A DNA stretch of 64,000 bases from Lachnospiraceae bacterium UBA7050 (GCA_002493905.1 DLAJ01000028.1:51149-115148), one strand, 5' to 3'; shown: positions 34,140 to 42,989, counted from the stretch's first letter. Notes: generated by a model from the letters alone, not told the origin. A program made the numbers and translations.

Positions 34140-35228
34140 TTGCGAGACTTTGAAAATAAAAATAATCAGGCGCCGCTTGCGCGTATGGCAGCGTTCATGG
34201 GACTGGCGATGGCAGCGATCCTTGTGACGGTGCTTGCAATCAATCAAGACGGCGGCACCAGAGCAAGGCACCCCAAGGTGCAGCAGCCGAATAAAATTAC
34301 GGATTCGGGAGAGGATACAAGTGCGCCGCCGGCACCCGAGCAGCAGGAGAATGATTTTACGTTAAGCGGTGATAACCGGACTTCGGATGAACTTGACATT
34401 TGGGACGAAGATTATGCGGAAATTTTGAAAGTGACGCCGGCTATGCCCCCCGCGCAGCAGGGGGGAGGGACAGGAGGGGACCGTTATCATACAAAGATCA
34501 CATATGCTGACGGCACGCAGGAGTGGGTGCTTATCAGTTCCCTTATAAAGAAGAATACGTATGATCTGTCGGGATTTTCTTATCAGCGGCCGATTATGAG
34601 TTACTATGAGGAAGACAGCAGGGTATCTTATGCGGGTGCTGCGATCAGCTCAGATCAGAACTATGTGGATTATATTAAATTAAAAAGAGCGGGTATTGAA
34701 TTTGTGATGCTTCGGACAGGATTTCGTGACGCAGAGAGCGGGGAACTGGAGACGGATACAGCATTCGGGCAGAATATGAAAGACGCGGTTGATGCGGGAC
34801 TTGACGTCGGTATCTGGTTTTATAGTGAGGCATCGGATGAGGAAGAAGTTTTAGAAGAAGCCCAGATGGTGATAGAAGCCCTGCGCGGTCAGGAGGTTTC
34901 CTATCCGGTTGCGTTTATCATAGATGCGGACAGCGAACGGACGGCGAGACTTACCAAAGCGCAGCGTACAGAGCTGGCACTGGCATTTTGCAGCAGCATT
35001 GCCGAGGCGGGCTATCTGCCCATGGTTGGAGCGAATAAGGAGACGCTGATTTTGGATTATGACCTGACGAAACTTTCTGAGGTAGGCATTTGGCTGCGTG
35101 AGAGCGGTGATCTGCCGGATTACCCATACAGTTATTCGATGTGGAGTTACTCCCGGAATGAGGAGATTGAAGGAATTGCAGGAGATGCGGAATTGTGTAT
35201 CAGCTTTCAGTATTATGGAAAGGGATAA
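34140..35228 (+). CDS. membrane-anchored GH25-like (lysozyme-fold) protein, catalytic site altered
   Basis: Protein of 362 residues: short cytoplasmic start, TM at about 16-35, a Pro/Gln/Gly-rich linker, then from about 160 a domain with the GH25 barrel pattern (YVDYIKLKRAGIEFVMLRTG, AVDAGLDVGIWFYSEA, YPVAFIIDADS, LPMVGANKETLI, YSYSMWSY). In active GH25 lysozymes the first strand has G-x-D-x-S and the catalytic pair reads D-x-E. Here these places read AGAAISSDQ and IDADS, so activity is doubtful. Start TTG 34140 follows GGAG (34126-34129); no better start is seen. Confidence 0.75.
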   Translation: MRDFENKNNQAPLARMAAFMGLAMAAILVTVLAINQDGGTRARHPKVQQPNKITDSGEDTSAPPAPEQQENDFTLSGDNRTSDELDIWDEDYAEILKVTPAMPPAQQGGGTGGDRYHTKITYADGTQEWVLISSLIKKNTYDLSGFSYQRPIMSYYEEDSRVSYAGAAISSDQNYVDYIKLKRAGIEFVMLRTGFRDAESGELETDTAFGQNMKDAVDAGLDVGIWFYSEASDEEEVLEEAQMVIEALRGQEVSYPVAFIIDADSERTARLTKAQRTELALAFCSSIAEAGYLPMVGANKETLILDYDLTKLSEVGIWLRESGDLPDYPYSYSMWSYSRNEEIEGIAGDAELCISFQYYGKG

Positions 35229-35331
35229 AATGAAAGGGAGCGTTTCCAAGGCGGAAATTCCCGGATGAGAAGAAGATAAGCTGTTACTGCGGTTGGCACG
35301 TAAATATCGGTGCAGGAAGGAGTGCACATAA

Positions 35332-36123
35332 ATGCTGGAATTACGAAATGTTTCCTATGAAGTGGAAGGGGAGCAGGGGGGAAGCAAGGAAATTTTAAGC
35401 CATATCACTTATGTATTTGATAAGAGGTTTACTGCAATTACGGGACCGAACGGCGGCGGAAAATCCACGCTGGCAAAGCTGATTGCGGGAATCATTACGC
35501 CGACGGAGGGGACGATTCTGTTTAACGGCAGTGATATCACGAACATGTCGATCACGGACAGGGCCAAGGCAGGTATCAGCTATGCGTTTCAACAGCCTGT
35601 GCGTTTTAAGGGAATTACGGTCAAAGACCTGATTACACTTGCAGCAGGCAGAAAGCTGACGACGGCGGAGGCATGCGTTTATCTGTCTGAGGTCGGACTG
35701 TGCGCGCGCGATTATATTTCCCGTGAGGTCAATGCTTCCCTTTCGGGAGGTGAGTGCAAGCGCATTGAGATTGCCATGATTATGGCACGCCAGACGGAGC
35801 TGTCCGTGTTTGATGAACCGGAGGCAGGAATTGATCTTTGGAGCTTTCAGAATCTGATTCAGGTTTTTGAGCGGATGTATGAAAAAATAAACGGCAATAT
35901 TATTATCATTTCCCATCAGGAGCGAATCTTGAATATCGCGGATGAGATCGTTGTGATTGCCGGCGGACAGGTGACGCAGAGTGGAAAAAGAGCGGAGATT
36001 CTGCCGGGACTTTTGAATACGCCGAACGCGGCGACAAACTGTCAGGCGTTAGATCAGGTGTTAGAGCCGAAAGAGACGTGCAGGGGACGGCAGCCGGAAA
36101 GGAGCATGGCGGACAATGGATGA
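35332..36123 (+). CDS. sufC: SufC-type Fe-S assembly ATPase
   Basis: ABC ATPase of 263 residues that drives the SufB-type scaffold. Walker A GPNGGGKST, Q-loop QQPVRFKGITVKD, signature LSGGECKRIEIAMI and Walker B VFDEPEAGIDLWS (SufC proteins have this D-E-P-x-x-G-x-D form). The downstream scaffold gene overlaps it by eight bases. With no sufS, sufU or sufD next to it, the pair matches the minimal two-gene SUF-like layout described in anaerobic Clostridia and archaea. Confidence 0.9.
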   Translation: MLELRNVSYEVEGEQGGSKEILSHITYVFDKRFTAITGPNGGGKSTLAKLIAGIITPTEGTILFNGSDITNMSITDRAKAGISYAFQQPVRFKGITVKDLITLAAGRKLTTAEACVYLSEVGLCARDYISREVNASLSGGECKRIEIAMIMARQTELSVFDEPEAGIDLWSFQNLIQVFERMYEKINGNIIIISHQERILNIADEIVVIAGGQVTQSGKRAEILPGLLNTPNAATNCQALDQVLEPKETCRGRQPERSMADNG

Positions 36124-37033
36124 GATACAGAAAACACTGTTAGAACAGGTTGCAGACTTGCATGAGGTGCCCGCGGGCGCTTATAATATTCGCTCGAACG
36201 GCACGCTTGCCGGAAGAAATACAACGGCGAATATTGATATTGTCACAAAGGAGGACCTGCCCGGCATCGACATTATGATCAAACCGGGCACCAAAAACGA
36301 GAGCGTGCATATTCCGGTGCTGTTAAGCCAAAGCGGCATTAAGGAGACGGTCTATAATGATTTTTATATTGGCGAGGACTGCGACGTCACAATTGTGGCC
36401 GGGTGCGGAATCCATAACGGGGGAAAAGAGGGATCGGAGCACAGCGGAATTCATCGCTTTTTTGTGAAAAAGAACGCGCGGGTACGTTATGTGGAAAAAC
36501 ATTACGGACAAGGGGATGGAACCGGGGAGCGCATCATGAATCCGACGACGGAGATTACACTGGAAGACGGCGCGCATATGGAACTGGAGATGGTGCAGAT
36601 CAAGGGCATTGATTCCACGCATCGGAAAACGAAGGCAAGCCTTTCTCAGGGGGCGTCGATGGTTGTACGGGAAAAACTTATGACGCACGGAACCCAGTAT
36701 GCGAGAAGCGATTTCGAAGTGGAACTAAACGGCAGTGGCTCCACGGCAGACGTGGTTTCGCGTTCCGTGGCGAAAGAGCATTCCAAACAGGAGTTTCATG
36801 CGAATATTGTCGGCAACGAAGCTTGTTCGGGGCATACGGAATGCGACGCGATTATTATGGACAATGCGTCGGTAACGGCGCTTCCGGCGCTGACAGCAAA
36901 CCATGTGGACGCGGCCCTCATTCATGAGGCGGCAATCGGAAAAATTGCGGGAGAACAGCTGATCAAGCTGATGACGCTTGGTCTGACGAAGGAAGAAGCG
37001 GAAGAACAGATTATTAGTGGGTTTCTGAAATAG
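36116..37033 (+). CDS. sufB: SufB/SufD-type Fe-S scaffold protein
   Basis: Protein of 305 residues with the SufBD beta-helix core. Near the end it has the conserved FHANIVGNEACSGHTECDAI and ALIHEAAIGKIAGEQLIKLM. It is much shorter than classical SufB (about 470), lacking the N-terminal part. It should assemble [4Fe-4S] clusters together with SufC. The cysteine in EACSGHTECD and the Glu/His of HEAAIGKI are likely cluster or catalytic residues. The many Fe-S proteins encoded nearby (Rnf, IspH) are potential clients. Confidence 0.9.
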   Translation: MDEIQKTLLEQVADLHEVPAGAYNIRSNGTLAGRNTTANIDIVTKEDLPGIDIMIKPGTKNESVHIPVLLSQSGIKETVYNDFYIGEDCDVTIVAGCGIHNGGKEGSEHSGIHRFFVKKNARVRYVEKHYGQGDGTGERIMNPTTEITLEDGAHMELEMVQIKGIDSTHRKTKASLSQGASMVVREKLMTHGTQYARSDFEVELNGSGSTADVVSRSVAKEHSKQEFHANIVGNEACSGHTECDAIIMDNASVTALPALTANHVDAALIHEAAIGKIAGEQLIKLMTLGLTKEEAEEQIISGFLK

Positions 37034-37044
37034 GCATATGTGGA

Positions 37045-37084
37045 CGCGGCATCAGTCAAAGCGCAAGCGCGGCATCAGTCAAAG
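37045..37084 (+). repeat. 17-base direct repeat before the endoglucanase gene
   Basis: CGCGGCATCAGTCAAAG occurs at 37045-37061 and 37068-37084, a 23-base period. It could be a regulator site or a local duplication. It lies 40-80 bases before the start codon. Confidence 0.7.
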
Positions 37085-37122
37085 AGCAGACAGGGGCAGC
37101 AAAGCGGTGCAGGGGGAGGGCA

Positions 37123-39021
37123 ATGGATAAGAGAGCAATCATGAGACGGATTTGCAGCGGGGCAGTCTGTTTTTTTGTACTGCTGTTCCTTGTATCCGCA
37201 TGTGGAAAAAAAGAACGGACCGGCGCGGAAGGAGCAGCCGGCGTTTTGCAGGAAGAAGGCGGACAGGATACGGCAGAAATGACGGGAGAGCCGGCAGATG
37301 CGGAAGACGCGGGTACGGGGCTGCCTTCGGATAGCACGCAGGGAGGAGAAACTTCAGAGCAGAACGGACCGGAGCGTGTGCAGGAGCCTGAGGATGCGGA
37401 AAGCCCGGACGAACATCCGAATGCGGGAACGGGGGCTGAAGATGGTCTGGGAGCGGACGGCCAAAACGGGGAAGAGGAAAATGCGGGAAGCGGCCAGAGC
37501 GCAGGGGACGGAGACACGGACAGTGCGCAAAATCTAAGAGCCGCAGAAAATCCGGCGTCTACGCCCCGGCTGCAGGCGGCGGGGACGACGCCGTACGGTA
37601 CACATGGAGCGCTTTCCGTAAACGGTACGAAACTTGTGGATGCATACGGGGCGCCGTATCAGTTACGGGGCGTCAGCACGCATGGATTGTCTTGGTTTCC
37701 GCAGTATGCAAACAAAGAGGCATTCCGCACGATGCGCGACGAGTGGGGCGTGAACGTTGTGCGGCTTGCCATGTATACGGCGGAATACGGCGGTTACTGC
37801 GTCGGAGATCAGAATAACAGGAACGCCTTAAAACAGCTGGTGTATGACAGCGTGGATGCGGCGGCAGAGCTTGGCATGTACGTGATCGTGGACTGGCATG
37901 TCTTAAATGACCGCGATCCGAATACATATCTTGATCAGGCGGCGGCTTTTTTCAGAGAGACAGCCGAGCGCTATGCTTTTTATGGTAACGTTATTTATGA
38001 GATTTGTAATGAGCCGAACGGCGGCGTGTCATGGCAGAGCGTCAAGAGCTATGCGGAGCAGATCATTCCGGTTATCAGAGAATACGATGCGGATGCGGTG
38101 ATTATCGTCGGAACGCCGACATGGTCGCAGGATGTGGATCAGGCGGCGGCAGATCCGATTACGGGATATCAGAATATCATGTATGCGCTTCATTTTTATG
38201 CGGATACCCACAGAGACAGCCTGCGCCAGAAAATGGTGAACGCGGTCGGAGCCGGACTGCCCGTTTTCGTTTCGGAATATGGAATATGCGATGCGTCAGG
38301 AAACGGTGCTGTCAATCGTTCAGAGGCGGACAAATGGGTCCGCACAATGGATGAAAACGGCGTCAGCTATTGCATTTGGAACCTTTCCAATAAATCGGAG
38401 TCATCGGCGCTGATCCGTTCGAATGTAACGGCGGTAAGCGGCTGGTCTTATGAGGACTTAAGCGACAGCGGGAAATGGTTTGTGGATATGATGGGCGCAG
38501 ATCATGCCGCGCTTGGAAGCGGAGCAGACGGCGGGGCGTCGGGGGATGCCGGTGCCGGAGGAAACGGCATCAGCGGAAATTCGGGAAACGGAAGCGCGGC
38601 AGACGGTGCAGCAGGTGGAAGCGGAAGCGCATCGGGCAGTGGAGCGGGCGGCAGCGGGATTTCGGGAAACGGAGGCGGTCAGGCGCAGAATGTCACGAGC
38701 GATGCGTCAGATCCCCTGCAGGCATCCTTGTCGCTCTCTAATTCGTGGGAGACGGATGGAAAGCATTACTATCAGTACAGTCTGGAAATCAAAAATCAGT
38801 CAGGAGCAAACGTAAACGGGTGGACCTGTGAAGTCTCATTTGACCGTAATGTGAGTGTCAGCCAGTCGTGGTGCGGCGGCTTTTCGGCAGGCGGCAGCAG
38901 CGTGACAATTACGCCGGAAACTTATAACGCCGCCATTGAGGCGGGCGCGTCGCAAGGAAATATCGGCTTTATTCTGGAGACAGATGCAGCACTTACTGTG
39001 ACGGGAGTATCCTGTTGGTAA
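37123..39021 (+). CDS. lipoprotein endoglucanase, GH5 with C-terminal CBM2-like module
   Basis: Secreted beta-1,4-glucanase of 632 residues. Lipoprotein signal (lipobox VSAC, Cys26), an acidic Glu/Gly/Asp linker (about 27-150), a GH5 barrel (about 160-455) with acid/base Glu297 in YEICNEPNGG and nucleophile Glu385 in VSEYGI, plus VIVDWHVLND and ALHFYADTHR. A Gly/Ser/Ala linker (about 465-530) leads to a cellulose-binding domain (YYQYSLEIKNQSGANVNGWT, ending in VTGVSCW) resembling CBM2. Being lipid-anchored, it stays on the cell and would serve plant-fibre degradation. SD GGGGGAGGG precedes the ATG. Confidence 0.93.
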   Translation: MDKRAIMRRICSGAVCFFVLLFLVSACGKKERTGAEGAAGVLQEEGGQDTAEMTGEPADAEDAGTGLPSDSTQGGETSEQNGPERVQEPEDAESPDEHPNAGTGAEDGLGADGQNGEEENAGSGQSAGDGDTDSAQNLRAAENPASTPRLQAAGTTPYGTHGALSVNGTKLVDAYGAPYQLRGVSTHGLSWFPQYANKEAFRTMRDEWGVNVVRLAMYTAEYGGYCVGDQNNRNALKQLVYDSVDAAAELGMYVIVDWHVLNDRDPNTYLDQAAAFFRETAERYAFYGNVIYEICNEPNGGVSWQSVKSYAEQIIPVIREYDADAVIIVGTPTWSQDVDQAAADPITGYQNIMYALHFYADTHRDSLRQKMVNAVGAGLPVFVSEYGICDASGNGAVNRSEADKWVRTMDENGVSYCIWNLSNKSESSALIRSNVTAVSGWSYEDLSDSGKWFVDMMGADHAALGSGADGGASGDAGAGGNGISGNSGNGSAADGAAGGSGSASGSGAGGSGISGNGGGQAQNVTSDASDPLQASLSLSNSWETDGKHYYQYSLEIKNQSGANVNGWTCEVSFDRNVSVSQSWCGGFSAGGSSVTITPETYNAAIEAGASQGNIGFILETDAALTVTGVSCW

Positions 39022-39160
39022 ACAGTGTCTGGCGTTGTTGCAGTAATCGGCATCTGTTGGATGATTGATACCGTCAGGAAAAAGGATTGACACAGATTAC
39101 AATTGACTGACACAGAGTTCCGTTGAGGCTCGGATTCAATATCATAAAGGAGCACATCTT

Positions 39161-39664
39161 ATGAATGTGGAGGAATTTTCGGAGCATTATCAGGTAAGGA
39201 AGCTGACGGAGGACGACGCGGAGATCGTTTTTTCACTCTGTAAGCAGAACAGCCTGTTTTATGAATATTGTCCGCCGTTTGTGACAATAGAGAGTATCTG
39301 TCATGACATGGTGAAGTTACCGCCGAAAAAAAGCAGGGAAGACAAATATTATGTCGGCTTTTTTGATGCGGGCAGACTGATTGCGGTCATGGATCTGATC
39401 GACGGCTATCCTGATACACAGACGGCATTCATCGGCTTTTTTATGACAGATATCTCCGTGCAGAAAAGGGGAGTCGGAAGCGGTATCGTCAGCGGGCTTT
39501 GTGCATATTTTCGGGCGCACGGATATCAGGCGGTACGGCTTGGCTGGGTCAAAGGCAATGCGCAGAGCGAATCTTTCTGGCATAAAAACCATTTTGTCGA
39601 AACGGGTATTACTTACGATACGGACGGTTACACGGTTATTGTCGCACAGCGGGAACTATTTTGA
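39161..39664 (+). CDS. GNAT-family acetyltransferase
   Basis: Acetyl-CoA-dependent N-acetyltransferase fold, 167 residues. The acetyl-CoA loop region reads FMTDISVQKRGVGSGIVSGL (Q/R-x-x-G-x-G/A type) and the C-terminal strand SESFWHKNHFVETG is typical. The substrate is not predictable. AAAGGAG precedes the ATG. Monocistronic, with a terminator after it. Confidence 0.85.
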   Translation: MNVEEFSEHYQVRKLTEDDAEIVFSLCKQNSLFYEYCPPFVTIESICHDMVKLPPKKSREDKYYVGFFDAGRLIAVMDLIDGYPDTQTAFIGFFMTDISVQKRGVGSGIVSGLCAYFRAHGYQAVRLGWVKGNAQSESFWHKNHFVETGITYDTDGYTVIVAQRELF

Positions 39665-39725
39665 GTACCTGGATAACCATATCAAAGAAGTGATTGTGCG
39701 AGGCTGTTTATGGAAATGTTACCGG

Positions 39726-39759
39726 ACAGGAGAGGGGAAATCTTCTCTCCTGTTTTTTT
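39726..39759 (+). terminator. terminator after the GNAT gene
   Basis: ACAGGAGAG (39726-39734) pairs with CTCTCCTGT (39745-39753), then a run of seven T. Confidence 0.85.
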
Positions 39760-39894
39760 GTTTTCAAATTTTCTGTATGAATATTCCATTTCGTGTCGGA
39801 AAGCAATATTCAAAACAAACCATAAAATAGTCAAGACCCCGTCAGAAAAAAATGATATGCTGTTATTACATCGCGATGGAAAGCAGGTATCAAC

Positions 39895-41358
39895 ATGAGT
39901 TATTCAACCATATCACACGCCCTTATCAATTATGTGGAGTGCCATTTTGAGGATATGAGTTTAGAGGAGATGGCAAAAAGTTTTGGATTTTCGGAGATAT
40001 ATCTAAGAGAACTATTTTATAGGAATGTAAATATGCCAATTATGCAGTATTGCAAGAGAAGAAGAATCGCTGCGTCTGCATTTGAGCTATTGCATTCTGA
40101 TAAAAAAATTCTAACGATTGCATTGGAAAATGGATTTTCCAACCCGGAATCATATACAAGAGCGTTTAGAAAAATTTTTGGCATGACGCCAAGCCGCTTT
40201 CGATCAGAACGGCCATTGATCGGAAGAAAGCAGCTGGAGGCGGGGGTGTATGGATTGGAGCGCTTGACAGAAAAAACAACAGGGAGTGATGAAACGATGA
40301 TGGAACAAAACAAGAATAATACAATATTATATGGCATCCGGAAAATCGAACATGGTGCATATGACAGTAACACGATGTTTCCTATTTGTGTGAAAGCCGT
40401 ATCTGAATATCTGGGCGATGATGTTTCTTATGCCTATCTGATGGCAGCGACAGGGGCGGCATTTCGTTTGGTTTGGAATCAGGAAGAGTGGGATTTAAGC
40501 AACATTGACATTTATCATACCTTAAAGGAGTCAAATGACATTTACCAATATGGAGCAAAGGCATTGGGAAGGAAATTTTCTTTTCTGGGACGGGAGAAAG
40601 GGACTTCTAAAAAAGAATTTGCGGCTTTTATAAAAACGGTAGTGGCAAAGGGGTACCCTATTATTGCATTAGGAATCATTGGACCGCCGGAACCATGTAT
40701 TGTTGCTGGATTTGAGTCTGATGGTGATGTTGTCATGGGGTGGAATTTCTTTCAGAATGACCCGGAATTTTCCAACGCCGTTGACATAATGGACAATGGC
40801 TATTTCAGATGTGAAGCATGGTGGGAAAACACCGATACGCAGGCGGTTATGTACATCGGAGAGAAAAAAGATCATTTCTATACTGCCAAAGAGATTGTAA
40901 AGATGGCGCTTACTGTCATGGAAGCAAGGGAAGAAAACACCTATGCCAAGGGAATCAGGGCATATCAGGCATGGAAGAATATGCTTTTGCAGGAAAAGTG
41001 GTTTGTAAATGGCAGTACCTTTGATAATCTGTTTTCTAAGCTTTTGGTTCAAAATGATGCCATGGAATGTCTCCATGACGGAAGAAAATGGGCTGCAAAA
41101 TATTTTGAGGAACTGGCAAATCAATATGAAAATTCAGAAAAAGCTTTTTGCATGGACATTGCCGGTTCCTTTGAAAAAGTCAGTGCGATTGCCGGTGAAA
41201 TGAAGTCCCTGATTGGAGATTGGAATGATACCGAGAGAATGCAGAAGAACTTTGGTGATCGCCTGATACGGGAAAGACTGGGCGAATTGATTGATGCCGC
41301 CGAAAGGAGAGATAGACAGGCATATGAAAAGATGAATCTGCTCTATAACAGGATGTAA
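39895..41358 (+). CDS. AraC-type regulator fused to a large C-terminal domain (BtrH/C39-like, tentative)
   Basis: Protein of 487 residues. Residues 5-105 form an AraC double HTH (MSLEEMAKSFGFSEIYLREL and ILTIALENGFSNPESYTRAF). Normally this domain is C-terminal and follows a ligand domain; here it comes first and is followed by about 370 residues. These include YPIIALGIIGPPEPCIVAGF and DGDVVMGWNFFQ, a pattern like the papain-like BtrH/C39 group (Cys/His strand followed by a GW or DP turn), then a helical end. The domain call is tentative and a ligand-sensing role is inference. Codon use is AT-richer than in neighbours to the left. ATG 39895 follows GCAGG. Confidence 0.8.
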   Translation: MSYSTISHALINYVECHFEDMSLEEMAKSFGFSEIYLRELFYRNVNMPIMQYCKRRRIAASAFELLHSDKKILTIALENGFSNPESYTRAFRKIFGMTPSRFRSERPLIGRKQLEAGVYGLERLTEKTTGSDETMMEQNKNNTILYGIRKIEHGAYDSNTMFPICVKAVSEYLGDDVSYAYLMAATGAAFRLVWNQEEWDLSNIDIYHTLKESNDIYQYGAKALGRKFSFLGREKGTSKKEFAAFIKTVVAKGYPIIALGIIGPPEPCIVAGFESDGDVVMGWNFFQNDPEFSNAVDIMDNGYFRCEAWWENTDTQAVMYIGEKKDHFYTAKEIVKMALTVMEAREENTYAKGIRAYQAWKNMLLQEKWFVNGSTFDNLFSKLLVQNDAMECLHDGRKWAAKYFEELANQYENSEKAFCMDIAGSFEKVSAIAGEMKSLIGDWNDTERMQKNFGDRLIRERLGELIDAAERRDRQAYEKMNLLYNRM

Positions 41359-41403
41359 GCTGCTTTGAATGAGCAGATAGATAATTTCGGATAGAGAATT
41401 TAC

Positions 41404-41436
41404 ACAAAACAGCACTTGCAGGGTGCTGTTTTGTCT
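41404..41436 (+). terminator. hairpin terminator after the AraC-type gene
   Basis: Perfect 12-base stem ACAAAACAGCAC (41404-41415) with GTGCTGTTTTGT (41423-41434). The T-rich right arm serves as a poor U-tract. Confidence 0.65.
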
Positions 41437-41441
41437 GTTAC

Positions 41442-41479
41442 AATCTAAAACAGATGTTGCAAAACAAACGTTTTAGATT
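41442..41479 (+). promoter_or_regulatory. nested palindromes before the second TetR gene, candidate operator
   Basis: Outer inverted repeat AATCTAAAAC (41442-41451) with GTTTTAGATT (41470-41479). Inside it lie two smaller palindromes, AACA-GA-TGTT (41449-41458) and AAAC-AAAC-GTTT (41462-41473), in direct repetition (AAAACAnnnGTT, 14-base period). This is typical of a TetR operator but the outer stem followed by T could also end transcription. Clear -35/-10 boxes are not evident. Confidence 0.5.
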
Positions 41480-41541
41480 TTTTCAGCCAATAAAAGATTT
41501 CGACGCACATAAGGGATGGGATTGTGTAAAGGAGACTTAAG

Positions 41542-42165
41542 ATGCCGCCAAAAGCAAAATTTGAGAGGGAAGAGATCATAGAAGCCGCGCTCGCACTCGT
41601 GCGCAGGGAAGGGTTTTCCGCATTGACAGCGAGAGCACTTGCTGCGCAGCTCGGCAGTTCACCGCGCCCGATTTTTACCGTGTTTCAGAGTATGGAGGAA
41701 GTGCAGGGTGAAGTGATGAAAGCAGCGCGGGAATGTTATAACGGATATGTCAGAAGGGGCCTTTCGAAAACAGATGGACCACGCTTTAAGGGCGTCGGAG
41801 AGCAGTATATCCGGTTTGCTGTCGAAGAGCCGAAATTATTTGCATTGTTGTTTATGAAAGAGCAGAGCGGACAGCCGGATGTGGAGGATATTCTTCCGGT
41901 GATTGATGAGAATTATCAAGACATTCTGCAGTCAATCGTGGAGGAATACGGTATTTGCGGCGTGGACGCAGAAAAGCTGTATCGGCATCTGTGGATTTAT
42001 ACGCATGGGATCGCAGCGCTTCTTGCGACAAAAACCTGCTGCTTTACGCCGGAGCAGGTCAGCGTCATGGTAACGGAAATCTTTATCGGTTTATTAAAGG
42101 AAATCAAAGCTGGCACAATGAAGAACGCGTCTGAAAAGAGTGAGGGGGATAAAAAGGTTGAATAA
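41542..42165 (+). CDS. TetR-family regulator of the downstream ABC exporter
   Basis: Repressor-type protein of 207 residues. The N-terminal HTH (IIEAALALVRREGFSALTAR, then ALAAQLGSSPRPIFTVF) is followed by a ligand domain with YIRFAVEEPKLFALLF. It is clearly related to the TetR protein at 19302. GGAG precedes the ATG. It lies 131 bases before a MacB/FtsX-type ABC transporter, its probable target. The last codons and stop form the left arm of a long inverted repeat. Confidence 0.9.
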   Translation: MPPKAKFEREEIIEAALALVRREGFSALTARALAAQLGSSPRPIFTVFQSMEEVQGEVMKAARECYNGYVRRGLSKTDGPRFKGVGEQYIRFAVEEPKLFALLFMKEQSGQPDVEDILPVIDENYQDILQSIVEEYGICGVDAEKLYRHLWIYTHGIAALLATKTCCFTPEQVSVMVTEIFIGLLKEIKAGTMKNASEKSEGDKKVE

Positions 42166-42291
42166 ATTCTCTGATGAGCAATTTATTCAACCAGGAATTT
42201 GTGCCGAAGCGTCACAAATTCCATTGATCGCAGAGCAGAATTTGAGATTCTGCCCGCGTTCCTCAGCAAAAAACGCTTCGGAATGGAGAGG
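42156..42291 (+). promoter_or_regulatory. highly structured leader of the ABC exporter with a possible pseudoknot
   Basis: Stem 1: GGTTGAATAAATT (42156-42168) with AATTTATTCAACC (42180-42192), including the tetR stop codon. Stem 2: GGAATTTGTG (42194-42203) with CACAAATTCC (42213-42222). Stem 3: GCAGAAT (42235-42241) with ATTCTGC (42247-42253). The loop of stem 2 contains CCGAAGCG (42204-42211), the exact complement of CGCTTCGG (42274-42281), which lies just before the Shine-Dalgarno GGAGAGG (42285-42291). A loop-to-ribosome-site pairing could switch translation. No U-run follows any stem. Confidence 0.65.
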
Positions 42292-42296
42292 AAAAT

Positions 42297-42989
42297 ATGA
42301 TCGAACTTGAGGATGTGACAAAAGCATATGGAAGCGGTGAGAGCCGCACGCAGGTATTAAAGGGAATCAGCCTTACCATGGAGGAACATGATTTTGTGGT
42401 GATTTTAGGAGCGTCCGGTTCAGGTAAATCCACGCTGCTGCATGTGATGTCGGGCTTAGAGAAGCCGGATACGGGTAAAATCTGCTATGACGGGAAGGAT
42501 ATCACAAAACTTACTGACGATCAATGCACGCAGTTTAGAAAAGAGAATGTCGGTTTTATTTTTCAGCAATACTATCTGCTCCCGAATATGACGGTTGAGA
42601 AAAATGTAAAAATGGGCGCTGATCTTGCAAACAACGCGGATTATGAAGAATTGATCGAAGCAGTCGGGCTGAAAGATAAACGGCATAAGTATCCGAATCA
42701 GTTATCAGGCGGGGAACAGCAGAGAGCTGCGATTGCCAGAGCGCTTGCGAAAAAGCCGAACGTGCTCTTTTTAGATGAACCGACCGGAGCGCTTGATGAG
42801 GAGACCGGAAGAAGCGCACTTTACTTTATCAGCCAGCTTTATGAAAAGTATGGTTTTACAATTGTGATGGTAACGCATAATCAGAATATTGCTGAAATGG
42901 CGCACAGGGTTGTGCTCATGAACAGCGGACGGATTGCGGAAATCCGCACGAACAAAGCGGTAAAAAACGCTTATGAGATTGGATGGTGA
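42297..42989 (+). CDS. ABC transporter ATP-binding protein, MacB/LolD type
   Basis: ATPase of 230 residues with Walker A GASGSGKST, Q-loop FIFQQYYLLPNMTV, the perfect signature LSGGEQQRAAIARAL, Walker B VLFLDEPTGALDEETG and H-loop VTHNQNIAEMA. LolD/MacB-type ATPases pair with FtsX-family permeases, as the next gene confirms. Exporters of this kind handle antimicrobial peptides or lipids. Confidence 0.95.
   Translation: MIELEDVTKAYGSGESRTQVLKGISLTMEEHDFVVILGASGSGKSTLLHVMSGLEKPDTGKICYDGKDITKLTDDQCTQFRKENVGFIFQQYYLLPNMTVEKNVKMGADLANNADYEELIEAVGLKDKRHKYPNQLSGGEQQRAAIARALAKKPNVLFLDEPTGALDEETGRSALYFISQLYEKYGFTIVMVTHNQNIAEMAHRVVLMNSGRIAEIRTNKAVKNAYEIGW

Noticed and set aside
38475..38815. Overlapping Arg-rich open frames within the endoglucanase linker
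   Set aside because: They come from the GC-rich Gly/Ser linker read in other frames and have no start signal.
39085..39125. TTGACA/TTGACT repeats before the GNAT gene as a promoter
   Set aside because: No -10 box lies 16-18 bases behind either hexamer.
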